Shown here in pieces: positions 11,666 through 24,329 of a stretch of 64,000 bases of DNA. The DNA comes from Selaginella tamariscina. Its lineage: Eukaryota > Streptophyta > Lycopodiopsida > Selaginellales > Selaginellaceae. The DNA is taken from positions 33,939 to 97,938 of the forward strand of contig PUQB01000535.1 in the NCBI GenBank assembly GCA_003024785.1. Reading direction: 5' to 3'. The notes beneath the pieces were generated by a model. The model saw nothing but the letters and a program-made list of their open reading frames with translations. It was not told the origin of the DNA and did no database searches. How positions within the stretch are numbered: position 1 is the stretch's first letter; every line of letters starts with the position of its first letter. The translations under genes were made by a program, and so were the position numbers.

Positions 11666-13214
11666 GTAGATGCTCTTCTATCGGTCGAAGCTTAAGCTTG
11701 AGTCATTAAGGCACAACCCATATTGTACTACATCTTCTAGTAAAAGGGTACGTCACACCCTAAGGGTTGCCCAACCCTTATTATTGGTGAATAATGTCCC
11801 CATGATCGGGAAATTTGCATTTGAGTTTCTATTCAATAACCTATTCACAAGTTTAGAAGGCGTTGATTGAGTTTATATAATGCAAGTCTAGTGATTAAGG
11901 CCTTGCTCTGGCTACCTCATCCATGCCAAGCTAAAAACAACATTTGTACCATAATTGGTCACACTCTCCATGTACTTACCCAATTAAGAGTGTGAATTCT
12001 TGGGTGTCAAAGTTTTAACATTGGGTTATCTTACCAGACTTGTGGACTTTCAATGAGGTTTCAAAGTTGGCATCTAATGAGTTGCACTTTGACACCATAT
12101 AAAACTATGACATTGCAGTATTAGAGCCTATTTTCTTGATAAATAGAACTACTTAAGGTCATAGAGTGTTCCAATAACTTTAACAAGTTGAACGATGCTG
12201 AACTTAGATCTAAGTTTTTAAAATATCAATAACTTTTGCTTAACACACAGAGAGTTGGGTCCTGAGAGCTATCACTTTTCAAAATGCACATGCTTAACAA
12301 GTCAGTGCGGGATTTTAGGTTTGTCTTATGCTTGTTAAAAAAACTATGCATGTGGGTGTTTAACCTATGCATGATGTTTCCAACCTCAGAGTGAAGAATA
12401 TTCTAAGCTTATTCTTTAAGTGGTGATATTTGAGTTCAATATAATGAGCAACATGAGCCTGAGGGTTGTTGTAAAACTCAGAGTGAGGAACATGAAGAAG
12501 GTGAACCAACATGTTGACCCCTAGGGTTAAGTTGGTGAAACATAATGATGCATGCCTAAACTACATATCAACCCCTTGTTGGCAAGACATAATGATTTAT
12601 CATTGAGGGGTTGGATATCTTGGGAAGCAGGCATGCTTGTGCTTGCATTTGGGTATCTACTCAATGAAGGTAATGTGTAAGTAATCACACTTGACTAGGG
12701 ATGTTCTTCATGGAGGTGTGTGAACATGTCCAATTGAACAATCTACATTCATTAACATGAGCCCTTTCATGAGGCACTCATGTGGTCACATACTTAGAAT
12801 TCTTCAAATTTAGCCTTAGGCATTTGCTTAGCACAACACTTATGTCTGTCTCAAGTGTTGACATTAAGTATTACAACTAGGACTAGGCTATAACTTGATT
12901 TCAAAAACCCTTAGGGCTTAGTCATGGGGTAAAGTCCCCTTTGTCACCTTAAAGGTTTGTACTCCTAAACGAGGGTGATTCCTAAAGAGGTAAGTGACAA
13001 TGCCTTGGTTTTCTTATGGTGGTATGTGTGAAACACATCTCTCAAGTGGGGTTATGACATGAGCCTATTTAAGTCTTTTGGGGTGAAATCCTAAAGTCTA
13101 CTTAGGTTATTCTATAGGGTTTGAGAGATAATCGCTCTAGGGAACTGCATTGCTCACACAAAGTGATAACACCAAATAATCATTTGACAAACCCTTCATG
13201 TTAAAACATTGACA
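11666..13214 (+). repeat. LTR fragment, plus orientation
   Basis: From CTTCTATCGGTCGAAGCTTA at about 11670 the sequence follows the solo LTR at 43783-45527 in plus orientation, from its position near 44250 to its end. Landmarks are GGGTACGTCACACCCTAAGG, GGTGATTCCTAAAGAGGTAA, and the terminus TTAAAACATTGACA at 13201-13214. It is diverged and non-coding. Together with the preceding fragment it makes a head-to-head LTR junction. Confidence 0.5.
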
Positions 13215-13302
13215 ATGGTAGTGGAGCCTATTCTCTACGGCCAATCGGATTGCCAAAGCTATAGTGTGTTTAGTAAGTTAGATCTAAATATTTAAAGTAC
13301 TT

Positions 13303-13793
13303 ATGCAAGTTATAACTAAAATAGGCATGGCATTTTCTAATAATTAGCAATTTTAGCTATTTTTAGCATTTTCTAATATTAAAGGAATATTCTTTAAAAT
13401 ATATATTTGAAAATAAAATATTCTTTAGAATATTCTATTTTGTATTCAACCCTTTAATAAATTATAGCATTCATTGAACAAAAATTAATAACATTATAAA
13501 ATAAAAAGTATTAAATTATATAATATATTGCCTAATATAACAATTAAGGAAAAGCATAAGAGGTACATTATATAAATATTGATGTTGTTATTAAAATATT
13601 AATATTTAAATATAACATTATTAATTAAAATTTGTAGTAGTAATAATATATATATAATATACAAAATCCTATAATAATATAGTCAATCGTTTTTAAATTT
13701 ATATAGTTAAGTAAACAATTTGGTACTATTATTAAAGAGTTTATAATAATTATGAATATTAAATATATGATATTTTATAATTTTATAATTGCT
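13303..13793. repeat. Left TIR (13303-13329) and AT-rich subterminal region of copy C
   Basis: The TIR matches the transposase-side ends at 23255, 23825, 38947 and 49469. The following 460 bp is over 80 percent A+T by eye and recurs behind every transposase gene in the window, with conserved blocks such as AATATTAATATTTAAATATA and TTTGGTACTATTATTAAAGA. Confidence 0.75.
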
Positions 13794-16060
13794 TTAAGCT
13801 TCAGAAAACATACATTCTCTTTCAGTTTTGTTAATCATAGCTTTATTAACGCTTCTGACATCCACCCATATCGAATGGATTTAACATTTATAAAATATGC
13901 TGGGTCTTTTTGATTGGGAGACCATATGTTCTTTAGGCATCCATTATATCTTTCACTCTCCTTCTCGTGTCGCCTTTTTTGTGGTTTGAACCATGCAACC
14001 TTAACAATATTATTTTTTGTGATTACTTCAGGTGTGTTGATAATTGACCCATCCAAATACGCTGATTATATGACACATCTGGAGTAATGAGAACCATCAT
14101 TAGTTTTTGAAGATCCTGGCAGCAATCAAAGTATGCTTTAGGTTTTTGGTTTCTTTGTCCAACAAAGTGTGGGGTTTGCACTTCCACATCACTACTGGCT
14201 TCTATGTCATCTGTGCTCAGTGATGTCATTTTAATCTCCTCTCGCCACCTTGTTTTAGGCCAAAAAGGGTGTTGCAATTCTATACTTGTGACAATAGGCC
14301 CTTCCAACTCTCGAACAACAGTCTCCCAATAGTCCACTACATGCTTAATAGTTCTGAGTAACCAATTGCCTTATCAGAATTCTTTACATCGATTTTTGAA
14401 CCCATGCCACATATTTTTTGATGTCATCAATAATAACCTCTTGTTCCTTGAGCTGGACACTTAATGGAATACGGGTTTGGTTGTCCTTCTGGGAGAAGTG
14501 GCTTTCCATTCTCTCCACTTTTGAAGAGCATTAAGCCCTCTTTCGGTAACCACTCATGCTCTGATGGCCATAATTTGTACTGCATAATAGATATACCATC
14601 TCGTATGGAGAAAAAGAATTGTAGCGGCACAAGGTGACCAACTAAAGAATCACTCCCTCTTTTATATACTCCTTGAGAATTTTTTTGAAGTCTGGCACCT
14701 CAGTCACAAGCAAAGCACAACTTCTCTTGGAGATGCAATTTTCAAAAAGATTCATCATATGCGGTAGGTAAGTGCACTTGTCCTTTTTGTAGAGTTGGAG
14801 ACCTTGCTGAAGAACACATCAATATTATCTTCATGAGTGTGACCAACCATAAGAACACTAAGCGTGATTGTCTCAAACACACCTTTGGTAACAAGCATTG
14901 ACAAGTATGCTAGCACATATCTAAAAATAAAAGTAAGTATGAGCTTGAGAAACCATGTCTCACAACCATGTCCATGTGTTAGCACACATGTCAATGAAAT
15001 CGGAAGTTTCATGACATTTTCAAGCACTTTGGTGTTGCAATAAGCTTTGGAATGCTGGTCTTTGAATGATCCATCTTATCATGGATCAAGCACATGTACT
15101 CTGATGGACATGACACAGAAAGCATGCGGTGTGCATAAGTAATGAGACTGGCAAGTTTGTTGTGCAATCATGTGGGCCTCCATCTTCTTTTGAATGGCAG
15201 TGATCTCCACCAAGGTTTTTGCACAAGCCTCTGCAGCCTTCAATGATGTACAAGTGTCACACTTGGAAAAGCTAGAGTGTTTTGCAATCTCTACATCCTT
15301 AAAATGAGTATTCCATATGTTGTTGAAGGTACCAATGCAGATTGCTTGCAGCCCCATCAAACTAAGGCACTTGTTCACATGTTCACACAGCTTCAATTGA
15401 GTGTATATTGAAGGTAAAACCTTGAGATTTTCCCTGACCCTGCATTGGTGGTTCAGCATTTGTGAGGCATCCTGTTTGCATTTGCTTCCACAAAAGCCTT
15501 GAGTATCTCTATGATTGCCATAATGTGAGAGCGGGTTTTGAACAAGCGAGTGTTCCCATGTACTGAGGTTTGCGCTCCATGTAGCCACTCATCCCTCCGA
15601 CAATAAAACGTGGTCTTTGGGATCCCGTATATATTGTACCAAGCTTTGAAGCAGATGGCCACCTTATTAAATACCATGGATGTACTCTAATAACCTGTGT
15701 CCGAGGCCATTCCATCAATACAACCAGTTAGTGCAGCATATCCAAACTCATGCCTTTGCTTTTGGGTGAGCTTACGAAAGACATGTCTACATTGGGTAAT
15801 TTCATTCTGGTATGCCATCTGACAACACTTCTTCTTGCAGCAGTCATTATGAAAATGCTCATAACATTTTCGGAAGATGTAGGATCCATCTTCACCCTCT
15901 TGTTGAAACTTGCAGGGGAAGATTTGCAACCCATGAATCGCCTTTTCTTACAATAGGACCAATGCAAGGAACCTCTTCAAATATGAGTTGTTCTTCCGGG
16001 CTGTTATTATTGAAATCCAACCCAGAATATGTTGAACCATCTTGCCGTCTTAATTCAGAA
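13794..16060 (-). pseudogene. DUF7869-type transposase-like gene, copy T1 (5' truncated, internal deletion)
   Basis: The minus strand encodes pieces collinear with T3 at 35322-38440: SELRRQDGSTYSGLDFNNN, the KKKCCQM Cys cluster, FNKVAICFKAWYNIYGIPKT, CDTCTSLKAAEAC, then a jump from the HGHGCE region into the intron next to YVLAYLSMLV, GHTHED, and the C-terminal domain ending in the stop at 13794-13796. About 370 bp holding the MDNCAGEN motif are deleted. The first 125 or so residues are replaced by palindrome-array sequence at 16061, at a GGGGTAGC-like array spacer. Many frameshifts. It cannot make an active enzyme. Confidence 0.7.
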
Positions 16061-16900
16061 GCTACCCCTTCGGAGAGAGTCAACGAGATAATCCTGCCGT
16101 TGACTTTACCTCATTGGAGAGACTCAACGGGGTTAATCCCGCCGTTGATTCCCTCCCGCGAGGAAGAATCGGCGGAATTAATCCCGCCCCCGGATCTTCC
16201 TCGTCTGAGAGGCGGCGGGATTAATCTCGCCGCGGACTCCCTCCCGCGAGGAAGAATCGGCGGGATTAATCCCGCCCCGGATCTTCCTCGTCGGAGAGTG
16301 GTGGGATTAATCCCGCCGCGGACTCCCTCCAACGAGGAGTACCGACGGGATTAATCCCGCCGCCGGATCTTCCTCTCGGAGAGGTGGTGGGATTAATCCT
16401 GCCGCGGACTCCCTCCAACGAGGAAGTACCAACGGATTAATCCCGCCGCTGAATCTTCCTCGTCGGAGAGAGGCAGCGAGATTAATCCCGCCACAAATCC
16501 CTCCGACGAGGAAGAGGGGTGGATTAATCATGCCCACAACTCTGACAACAGGGAATAGGTGGCATGATTAATCCCGCCCACAACTCTCTCCGAATGTATG
16601 ATTCAAAGAGATCTCGAATATATCCTGCTCACAAATATTTAAAATAGGGAAGTGGTGACGAAATTAATCCCGCCACCCTTCTCTGCCTCCTAAAATGGTT
16701 GGCGAGATTAATCCCAAATAACTCTTTCTAATAAATTCAAGTAATTCTTTATCAATTGAGAGAGTTATTGGTGGGATTAACCTGCCGCTCTTTTTAAGAG
16801 GCGGAGAAGCATTGCCCAAACTAATTTTGCCATAGCTATCAAAGAGATGGTGGCGTGATTTAATCCGCCACCGCTTCGAAGAGGCGAAAACAGGCTAACC
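16061..16900. repeat. Palindrome array, class 1 (copy C)
   Basis: Units of GGCGGGATTAATCCCGCC and variants recur every 35-60 bp. Spacers contain CTCCGACGAGGAAGA and its complement, so larger imperfect hairpins are possible. Units toward the right become more diverged. Confidence 0.85.
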
Positions 16901-17139
16901 GAGAATATTAAGTTAGAAGTATATTTAAACGGGATAAATCTCTAATAGAATATATTGTAATCCTAATGCATTCCTAAACCCCTAAATTTTAAATTTAAGA
17001 GAGAATGTAAGAGAGGGAATCTTTATAACTATATCTAAATTTTTTTAATACTTACTTGTAAACAGCATTGAAGGCGCCATGCTTTCCTATAAACAATAGC
17101 GCACCCAATTTAATGTCGCTCCTGAGCTGATCACTATGG
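16901..17139. other. Remnant of the AT-rich core between the arrays (copy C)
   Basis: This is the reverse complement of the edge of the core seen at 43070-43300, including GGCGCCATGCTTTCCTATAA and GAGTGAATC-like text. It shows that copy C keeps only one end of the core, so the microsatellites and about 2 kb were lost internally. Confidence 0.55.
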
Positions 17140-18012
17140 TTAGACCCTCGGCGGCGGGATTAATCCGCTATATGGTTAGACCCTCGGCGGCGGGATTAAT
17201 CCCGTCGCCTACGCATGCCCTACGCAGAATCCGGCGGATTTATCCTGTCTGAAGGGTCTAGGAGGCAAGATTAATCCCGCTGGATTTCGCGTAATGCATG
17301 GGTGTCCGGCGGGATTCATCCTGCCGCCCATGGCCTGCGTGCTGGGCCTAGACGGCGAGATTAATCCCGCTGCGTACGCATGCCCTACGCAGAATCCGAC
17401 GGGATTAATCCCGCCGCCTAGGCCCTTCAGACAAGCCATTGGCGGCGGGATAAATCCACCGGATTCCACGCAGGGCATGCGTACGCAGTGGGATTAATCT
17501 CGTCGTCTAGGCCTAACACGCAGGCCATGGGCGGTAGGATGAATCCCGTCGCACGCCCATGCCATGTGCAAAATCCGGCAGGATTAATCCCGCCGCACAT
17601 GGCCTACGGGAAGGGCCTGGGTGGCGAGATTAATCTCGTCAAGCCTTCAATGCCTGGTGGAGGGATGAATCCTGTCACCCTTCGTTTTTTCCTCCATTGG
17701 TGAGTCAGACCAATCCCAAACATTTCTGTCTGAGCCGTAAAAGGTTTACAACATACCAATGGAGGGGCTGAGAAGGGTGGCCAGATTCATTTCACCATCC
17801 CTTACATGGTGGGCGAGATTAATCCAGCCGCCTTTCTGGAGCCCCTGAAGGGGTGTGCCAAATAAATCCTGCCCAGTTCTCTCTGAGACCAAGAAGGGTG
17901 GCGGGATTAATCCCGCACACCCGTTCAGGGCCTTTAGAAAGTAGCGAGATTAATCCCGCCCACTCTTTCAGGAGGCATTGAAAGGGTGGCGAGATTAATC
18001 CCGCCGCACCTT
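17140..18012. repeat. Palindrome array, class 2 (copy C)
   Basis: GGCGGGATTAATCCCGCC units are separated by spacers of the GCATGCCCTACGCAGAATCC and GGCCTGCGTG...GGGCCT type, unlike the class 1 spacers. This array abuts the leader of the methylase-like gene. Many units differ from the consensus by C-to-T or G-to-A changes. Confidence 0.85.
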
Positions 18013-18120
18013 CCATGTGAATATATATGTGTATTAGTATATATAAGTTGCATATCTCATTTTATTTACTTTTATCATCTTATCATAATATTTTGAGTAA
18101 AAGCTAGGAAACTATGTAAA

Positions 18121-18204
18121 ACTGTCTAGAGCTCACATTTGTGGTGGTTCTAAAACGAAATGTTATCTTTCTTTGCACTAGCACAAATGTGAGCTTTGAA
18201 CAGT
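18121..18204. promoter_or_regulatory. Leader hairpin upstream of methylase-like gene (copy C)
   Basis: Two 23-nt arms, 18121-18143 (ACTGTCTAGAGCTCACATTT then GTG) and 18182-18204, are near-perfect reverse complements around a loop of about 38 nt. The same structure is present in copy D (27211-27295) and copy F (39035-39119). Its position is between array and first coding exon. A role in RNA structure, splicing or promoter function is a guess. Confidence 0.5.
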
Positions 18205-18308
18205 TAATCCCGTCCACTTCTCTCTGTGTATTATTTTTGTATATTCGGGTTTATACAAGTGTGTGTGCGTTTTTATATGATTTGTATTCATAATGTATTA
18301 TTTTGCAG

Positions 18309-20861
18309 AAAAACGATTTAATTAAACAAAGAGATCGAGTCATTAGTATGGAGTCGTCGTCAAATTCTGGGTAAGAATTAAAATAAAATCTGTTATACTT
18401 GGATATGTGCTTGAAGAACTAATCATTTTTGTATTCAGATGTGGAATTGAGGTGGCATTGAAGACGAGAGTAGGAGAAGAGATGGGCAGGGGGATTCTGG
18501 AATCAACTTGGCCATATTTCAAACTAAACTTGAAGCGCATTGGAACAACCATGGTTGCTGTCAAATTAACCTTTGTCACATTGCATGGACAAGCAAAACA
18601 ATGGAAAGTGGGTGTGCTATCAAGCATCCGAAAGCATATGCCTTATTCCATCCAATGTCACGTTCTCGGATCCAGAGGTCGCTAGTTACAACATTAATTT
18701 TGGGTGGTCTTGTCGACTTGTGGATAATGACGTTCACGTGTTCATTAATGATGTTGACTGTGGAGTTCTTCTTCAACTCAACAAAAGCCCATCTATGGAG
18801 GGGATTTAACTAGATGTCTACTTCGAAGATCTTCAGACTCATCGAGTAGGTGTATTCTCAATAGAGATTGCTTCACAATATAAACATCCACATGTGGAGC
18901 AATCGTCCCTCTTCACATTGAAGAAGAACACAGCGACATCATAAGGGAGATTGAGAGTGTGTCTCGGTCTCAGGTTCTTTACAGATCACGTTCAATTTGC
19001 TTAGAAAATTTTGGGAGCTGGAAGAGTGTGCCGAGAACATTAAAATAGCATCAATCGGGGATCACACATGTTAATTCGGATCGTAGAAGAAAATCATCAG
19101 TCGTTTTGTCAGTTGCACCTGTGGCATCCCATGCTGCAATAAGCCACAAGGAAATGATGTTGGATGATAGGATTTATGAGTGTAGGGTTAAGTATTGCAG
19201 CGTGAACCCAAACTTTAATTACAGGCCACTCAACCAGGAACGTGTAGTTGAGCTCATGGAGAAGATGAAGGACAACAATTCTTATACCGTTCCACATAAT
19301 GATGTTTTGTGTCTATACTACGAGAGAAACAAAGGCGCTGACAAAGTATGGATCTCAACACCAGAACAAATGAGGAAGATTCAGACGGAAAATAGAAAAT
19401 CAATCAAGTACTACATCATTAGTGGCTAGCACACAATAACGTCAGCCCAATGACTTCTCGATGAACACAACAAAGGAACGATGGCAACAAAACTTTCTGA
19501 GCATACTCATGAGAAGCTGACGAAAAGATCAACGTTTTTAGCGAAGGCAAATCTATAATTGAGCAGTACCATAAGTTATCAGCGAATGGGATGCTGCAAA
19601 CCAACCACTACAACACAAAATATGGCAGAAGTTCAAACACACGCGAGCCGTGTGGGAATCTCTTCAGTGACCACAAAGAGCTATTGTAAGGAATACATAA
19701 TGTGCGATGTACATGGTAAGTAAATTGTTTGGGCGGGATTTATCTTGCCGGTATATTAATCTATCTTTTTTTTTTCCAGAGAGTTGAAGAAATTATAGCA
19801 GTTGATTTTGCCCAGGTGGGCGGAAAGAAAACATCCTTTTTGATGATGTTGATTTCTTGTCTCGAGGATAAGATCTTTACCAAATGGTTAGGGATTATGG
19901 AATCCTTTGCAAAAGGAACACTGAAGAAGAAACAGACAAGTGAAGAGGAGCCCTTAGAGAAGTTTGCAAAGAAACCCAGTAAGACGTCGAAGGCTAAGTC
20001 TGTTCAATCTACAAAGGATGTAGATAACGATGTCAAGCTCACATGGTTGAAGCCTTTAAATGGAACAACGATGGAGGAGATGGAAGTCTTGGTTGATTTG
20101 ATGGCAAACTACAAATTAACAACAGCAACCCCACATCTCCTTTTCATCTCAAGGCAATGGAGTTGAAGATGGTCAGGCACTTCAAGGAGTGGTTGGGAAT
20201 ACACTGCCACAAATTGGGTTGGACCTCGGCTTCAACATACGAAGAGGTCAGGAAATATTTGCATATGACAAACGATGATATGCTTGTCGAATGGGTGAAT
20301 CAATAGGAAGATTTGAGCAAGAATCTATTGCACAACCCTGAACCGATACACCGATAGCTGAGAGTGACGTATTCGGCAATGTACGTTATCCAAACATTAC
20401 AAGTCAAGCAGCACGGAGCATCATCAACTTGATCAGGGGTCCTCACAGTGATGCATGGGTTTTTGACTACTGCACTAGGGGGTCCATCTTGAAGGAGTGT
20501 TACCTTCGGGATATATGTGTGTTTGCCATTGAAACGGATAAGACCATGGTTGAGGACCTGAACAAGTGGATAGAGAGGTTCTCAACTGACTACCCCAACA
20601 AACCCATACAAGAGTATTTGAGAAAGTTCCCTCTCGATAAGTGTGATAGTTTTGAAGACGAATCTGGTTCAATGTCGGAGTCTGAGGATGAACTTTAGAC
20701 CAGAAGTTATCTCGAGGAGTACAGAACATTCACATACTCCATTACCCATGGAAATATCAATAGAAGATACGAAAGGTCTTGAACCATCTCACAAGCGGCC
20801 TAGACCTTCTTCACCTCACTCAGAAGGTAATAGCGAAGAAGAATTGTTAATGAGTTCTTAG
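18309..20861 (+). pseudogene. ParB/DNA-methylase-like fusion gene, copy C (degenerate)
   Basis: Exons 18309-18370 (ATG at 18348), 18439-19715 and 19780 onward match copies B and D. The frame across PEVASYNINFG and RLVDNDVHVF is intact here although B and D are shifted there, which makes this copy useful for rebuilding the consensus. The ParB-like segment reads YCSVNPNFNYRPL, but the glutamine codon of SGQHT is a stop (TAG at about 19426). Near 20334 about 600 bp are deleted, joining NLLHN to PEPIHR, so the DRRV part and an intron are gone. The FDYCTRGSILKECYL motif remains. Clearly dead. Confidence 0.65.
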
Positions 20862-21043
20862 AGTGACAAATAATTGTAAATTTTGTATATTTCGTTTATA
20901 TTTGTATAGAAAATAAATTCTCAAGGATTAATGAAGCTTTTAGTTTAAACATGGGTCACACATTAACAAGGTAAATAATATACCTTGATAATTATAAGGT
21001 TAGCTAACTATCATTTTGCAAATGTAATGAAACAGTTGAGAAC

Positions 21044-22286
21044 ATGGATTTTCAGCATTGCCATGAGGTAAGAGAGGGGTTTGGCAAAAATTTCTTGTGC
21101 CACATGTCAGAATGACAGAGTTCATGCAGGAAATAGATAATAATGCAGCTCAAAACATCCTTACCATGGGGACCACTTCAGTTTTTTCATCACCATTTCT
21201 ATTGGCTTCAGTTCCGAAATTAATTTCTTCAATGCCTGCAATATCTGAATCTTGTAAGGATGATGTACAATTAAATGATAAAGGGATAGGCAACGAGATA
21301 GTGTCAACAGATAAATGTGAAAGGGAGCAAACAAGTGAGTTGCAAAGTATTCAAGAGGCAACACTATCCCATGTAACTCATGGCCATATTGTGTTGTTGG
21401 ATGTCAATGGTGTTCTTCTTCATCGACAAAGGCTTGAGGATAGGAAAAAAGAAATCAAACAAGGAAATTTCATTCCTTGTCATGGTAAATTTTGATATGA
21501 TATTATTTTTTGTCTAGGGTTGGATAGTCTCTTTCAAAAGCTTAGGAGATGGATGTGCTTGTGGGGATTTGGTCATGCATGCAGATTCACAACTTGACAC
21601 CGCTGTTGAATTTACTTAAGAAAAATTGTAATGTTGCAGAAGAGATGATTCATAAAGATTGGATTTTTGATCAACGAGTATGTTATAAACCTCTCGAATT
21701 TTACAATATAAAAAAAGAAAGTAAGCCATACTTCTTCAAGAATGAAAGATTTATTGGGACTCATGGGGAGATCATTCGCTTAAGAATAATGAAGAACGCA
21801 CATATGTTAGTGGTAGACGACTCTCCTCAGAAGGCTATGCTCAACCAAAACACTGCTTGTATTTATCCAATCACTTTAGACTCATATTCTGATACCGATA
21901 TCATGGATGAGTTAGTGAACTACTTGGATACGTGCCTTAAAAAGAAGAATCTCGAAAACTTTTGTGAGCAGTATCCACCGTATCAAACATTTTCTAAAGC
22001 TTTTCTTTCTCGTGATTTTGAATTTTATAAAATGAAGGATAGCAACCGGGCGCTTTATAATATTATTCTTAAGGAACGTCAATTTTTAAATGAGCCTTTA
22101 TGCAAACCTTCTCTTATCACAGCTTATGTATTAACAAAGATGGCAACTCCCAATTGCATTCGTGAGAGTGTTAGGTGGTGGCAACAACATCAAGATATTA
22201 ATCAAAATGATTCGATTAATTTAGAGAGTGATGATTTAGACAAAATGAGAAGATTTCTTTATATGATAGGAAGAAAGTATTTATAA
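21044..22286 (+). pseudogene. NIF/FCP1-like HAD phosphatase gene, copy C
   Basis: Exon 1 is 21044-21067 and exon 2 is 21130-22286 with the family's 62-bp intron. HAD motif I LLDVNGVLLH and motif IV VVDDSPQKAML are intact. A CGA-to-TGA change at about 21493 puts a stop after CHGKF, and a base is missing near 21545. The C-terminal part is otherwise open to 22286. It differs from B, D and E at many codons and is the oldest-looking copy. Confidence 0.65.
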
Positions 22287-22574
22287 AAAAATTAACATGT
22301 TGATAAGAAAATGATTTCATTTGTAATTATGTTTGATAGTATTTTTAATTATTGTAAATTATTTTTAGAACGAAGAATAATATGAATATTTTAAGATATT
22401 TTAGGAATATTCCTTACTAAGTAAGGTTATTGAAGGATTAATTTATTAATTAATTAATATTTAAGGCTTAATTATATATTAATTAAATAATTAATTAATA
22501 ATTAAAACTTAATTAGTAATTTATTTTATATTCCCATTTTCACATATCATGCCCACTTTAGTTACAACGTGCAT
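22287..22574. repeat. Right subterminal region and TIR (22548-22574) of copy C
   Basis: AT-rich tail as in copy B, ending in the inverted repeat CATGCCCACTTTAGTTACAA then CGTGCAT. The direct repeat ACTT follows. Confidence 0.75.
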
Positions 22575-22578
22575 ACTT

Positions 22579-23254
22579 ACCACTTTTAGTTAACATATTT
22601 GAATTTTGCGTACAGAATTTGATTTTAAAATATATAACTCTTTAAAGAATACTTGCTTGGTAAGTGGGTGTGGGTTATGAACTCTAGTGTTAAAGTTAAC
22701 ACTCAAAAGGCAACTTCTTATTATGTGCCAAGTTGGTACTTTATTTTACATTTGCCAGGTTATTTTATGTTTACTTATGTTATTTACATTATGTTTTACA
22801 TGTTAATTTATCATATACTTTCACAAGACATAGCGAGTTAGTTTGTTATGGCTTACAAATTAAGTCTTGTGAAATGGATTATGTGATGTGCTAAGTCTAC
22901 ACATCACTAAAAGACATTTTTTTTTTGTTTAAAATGCATGAAATTAGAATAATACATGATTCAGAAATGTGACATTATCCGTTGAATTTTGGCTAGGTTA
23001 ATAACTTATAACAATAGAGGTATATAATAGTACATTCTTATCAATGCAATTTTGAGGTAGATGACACGATCTACCAAAAATAGAAATGAGAATGCAATTT
23101 ATTGACTATAAGAAAACTTGCATGGTGAAGGCGTTCTATGCACACATATGCGTTTCATTACTAACTATTTAAGCTTGAAACTTATAATATTGTTTGCATT
23201 ATGGGAGTTGATTGATTTAGTCTTAATCAAGGGTGATTCTTTGATTACCAAGAG
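22579..23254. other. Unassigned AT-rich stretch between transposons
   Basis: The sequence lies between the ACTT target duplication of copy C and the next TIR at 23255. Only a short hydrophobic open frame (22653-22841) is present and it resembles nothing I know. It may be original target DNA. Confidence 0.4.
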
Positions 23255-23689
23255 ATGCATGTTGTAACTAAAATGAGCATGGTTATAGTCCCATTTCCTA
23301 ATAATTAGCAATTTTAGCTATTTAATTAGCATTTTCTAATATTAAAGGAATATTCTTTAGCATTCATTGAACAAAAATTAATAGCATTATAAAAGTAGAA
23401 GGTATTAAATTATATAATATATTGCCTAATATAACAATTAAGGAAGAGCATAAAGGTACATTATATAAATATTAATGTTGTTATTAAAATATTAATATTT
23501 AAATATAACATTATTAATTAAAAATTTGTAATAGTAATAATATATATATAAAATCCTATAATAATATAGTCAATCTTCCATATCATTTTTTAAATTTATA
23601 TAGTTAGTAAACAATTTGGTACTATTATTAAAGAGTTTATAATAATTATGAATATTAAATATATTATATTTTATAATTTGGTAATTGCT

Positions 23690-23820
23690 TTAAACTTCAG
23701 AAAACATACATTCCCTTGTAGTTTTGTTAATCGTGACTTTAATAACGCTTCTTTACATCCACTCATATCGAATGGATTTAACATTTATAAAACATGCTGA
23801 GTCTTTTTGATTAGGAGACC
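23690..23820 (-). pseudogene. Transposase-like gene fragment of element G, 3' end
   Basis: The minus strand encodes the last 40 or so residues of the transposase-like protein (SPNQKDSACFINVKSIRYEW, stop at 23690-23692). It is cut at GAGACC by insertion of copy D. The upstream continuation is at 32187-32336. Confidence 0.7.
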
Positions 23821-23824
23821 ATGT

Positions 23825-24329
23825 ATGCAAGTTGTAACTAAAATGGGCATGGCTATAGTCCCATTTCCTAATAATTAGCAATTATAGCTATTTAATTAGC
23901 ATTTTCTAATATTAAAGGAATATTCTTTAGAATATATGTTTGAAAAGAGAATATTCTTTAGAATATTCTATTTTGTATTCTACCCTTTAATAAATTATAG
24001 CATTCATTAAACAAAAATTAATAACATTATAAAAGTAGAATGTATTAAATTATATATAATTGCCTAATATAACAATTAAGGAAGAGCATAAGAGGTACAT
24101 TATATAAATATTGATGTTGTTATTAAAATATTAATATTTAAATATAACATTATTAATTAAAAATTTGTAGTAGTAATAATATATATATAAATCCTATAAT
24201 AATATAGTCAATCTTCCATATCATTTTTTAAATTTATATAGTTAAGTATACAATTTGGTACTATTATTAAAGAGTTTATAATAATTATGAATATTAAATA
24301 ATATGATATTTTATAATTTTGTAATTGCT
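23825..24329. repeat. Left TIR (23825-23851) and AT-rich subterminal region of copy D
   Basis: Nearly the same sequence as 23255-23689, which explains the apparent 570-bp tandem repeat here as two transposase-side ends lying next to each other by nested insertion. Confidence 0.75.

Larger units (their letters stand above)
13303..22574. mobile_element. Complete but degenerate multi-gene DNA transposon, copy C
   Basis: The 9,272-bp element begins ATGCAAGTTATAACTAAA (13303) and ends with the inverted counterpart TTAGTTACAACGTGCAT (22574). Its TIRs of about 27 bp are flanked by the 4-bp direct repeat ACTT (13299-13302 and 22575-22578). Contents in order: AT-rich end, transposase-like pseudogene on minus, class 1 palindrome array, a remnant of the core, class 2 array, leader hairpin, methylase-like pseudogene and phosphatase gene on plus. 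The microsatellite block and most of the AT core present in copies E and F are missing. Every gene in it is broken, so it would need another copy to move. Confidence 0.8.

Noticed and set aside
13299-13308. 6-bp target duplication TACTTA around copy C
   Set aside because: The nested copy D shows that the element starts with A and ends with T, so the outer T and A of TACTTA belong partly to the element ends; only ACTT is duplicated.
16111-18016. Open frames rich in GGINPA and AGLIPP repeats on both strands
   Set aside because: They are translations of the palindrome arrays, present on both strands and in several frames; the repeats reflect DNA structure, not protein selection.
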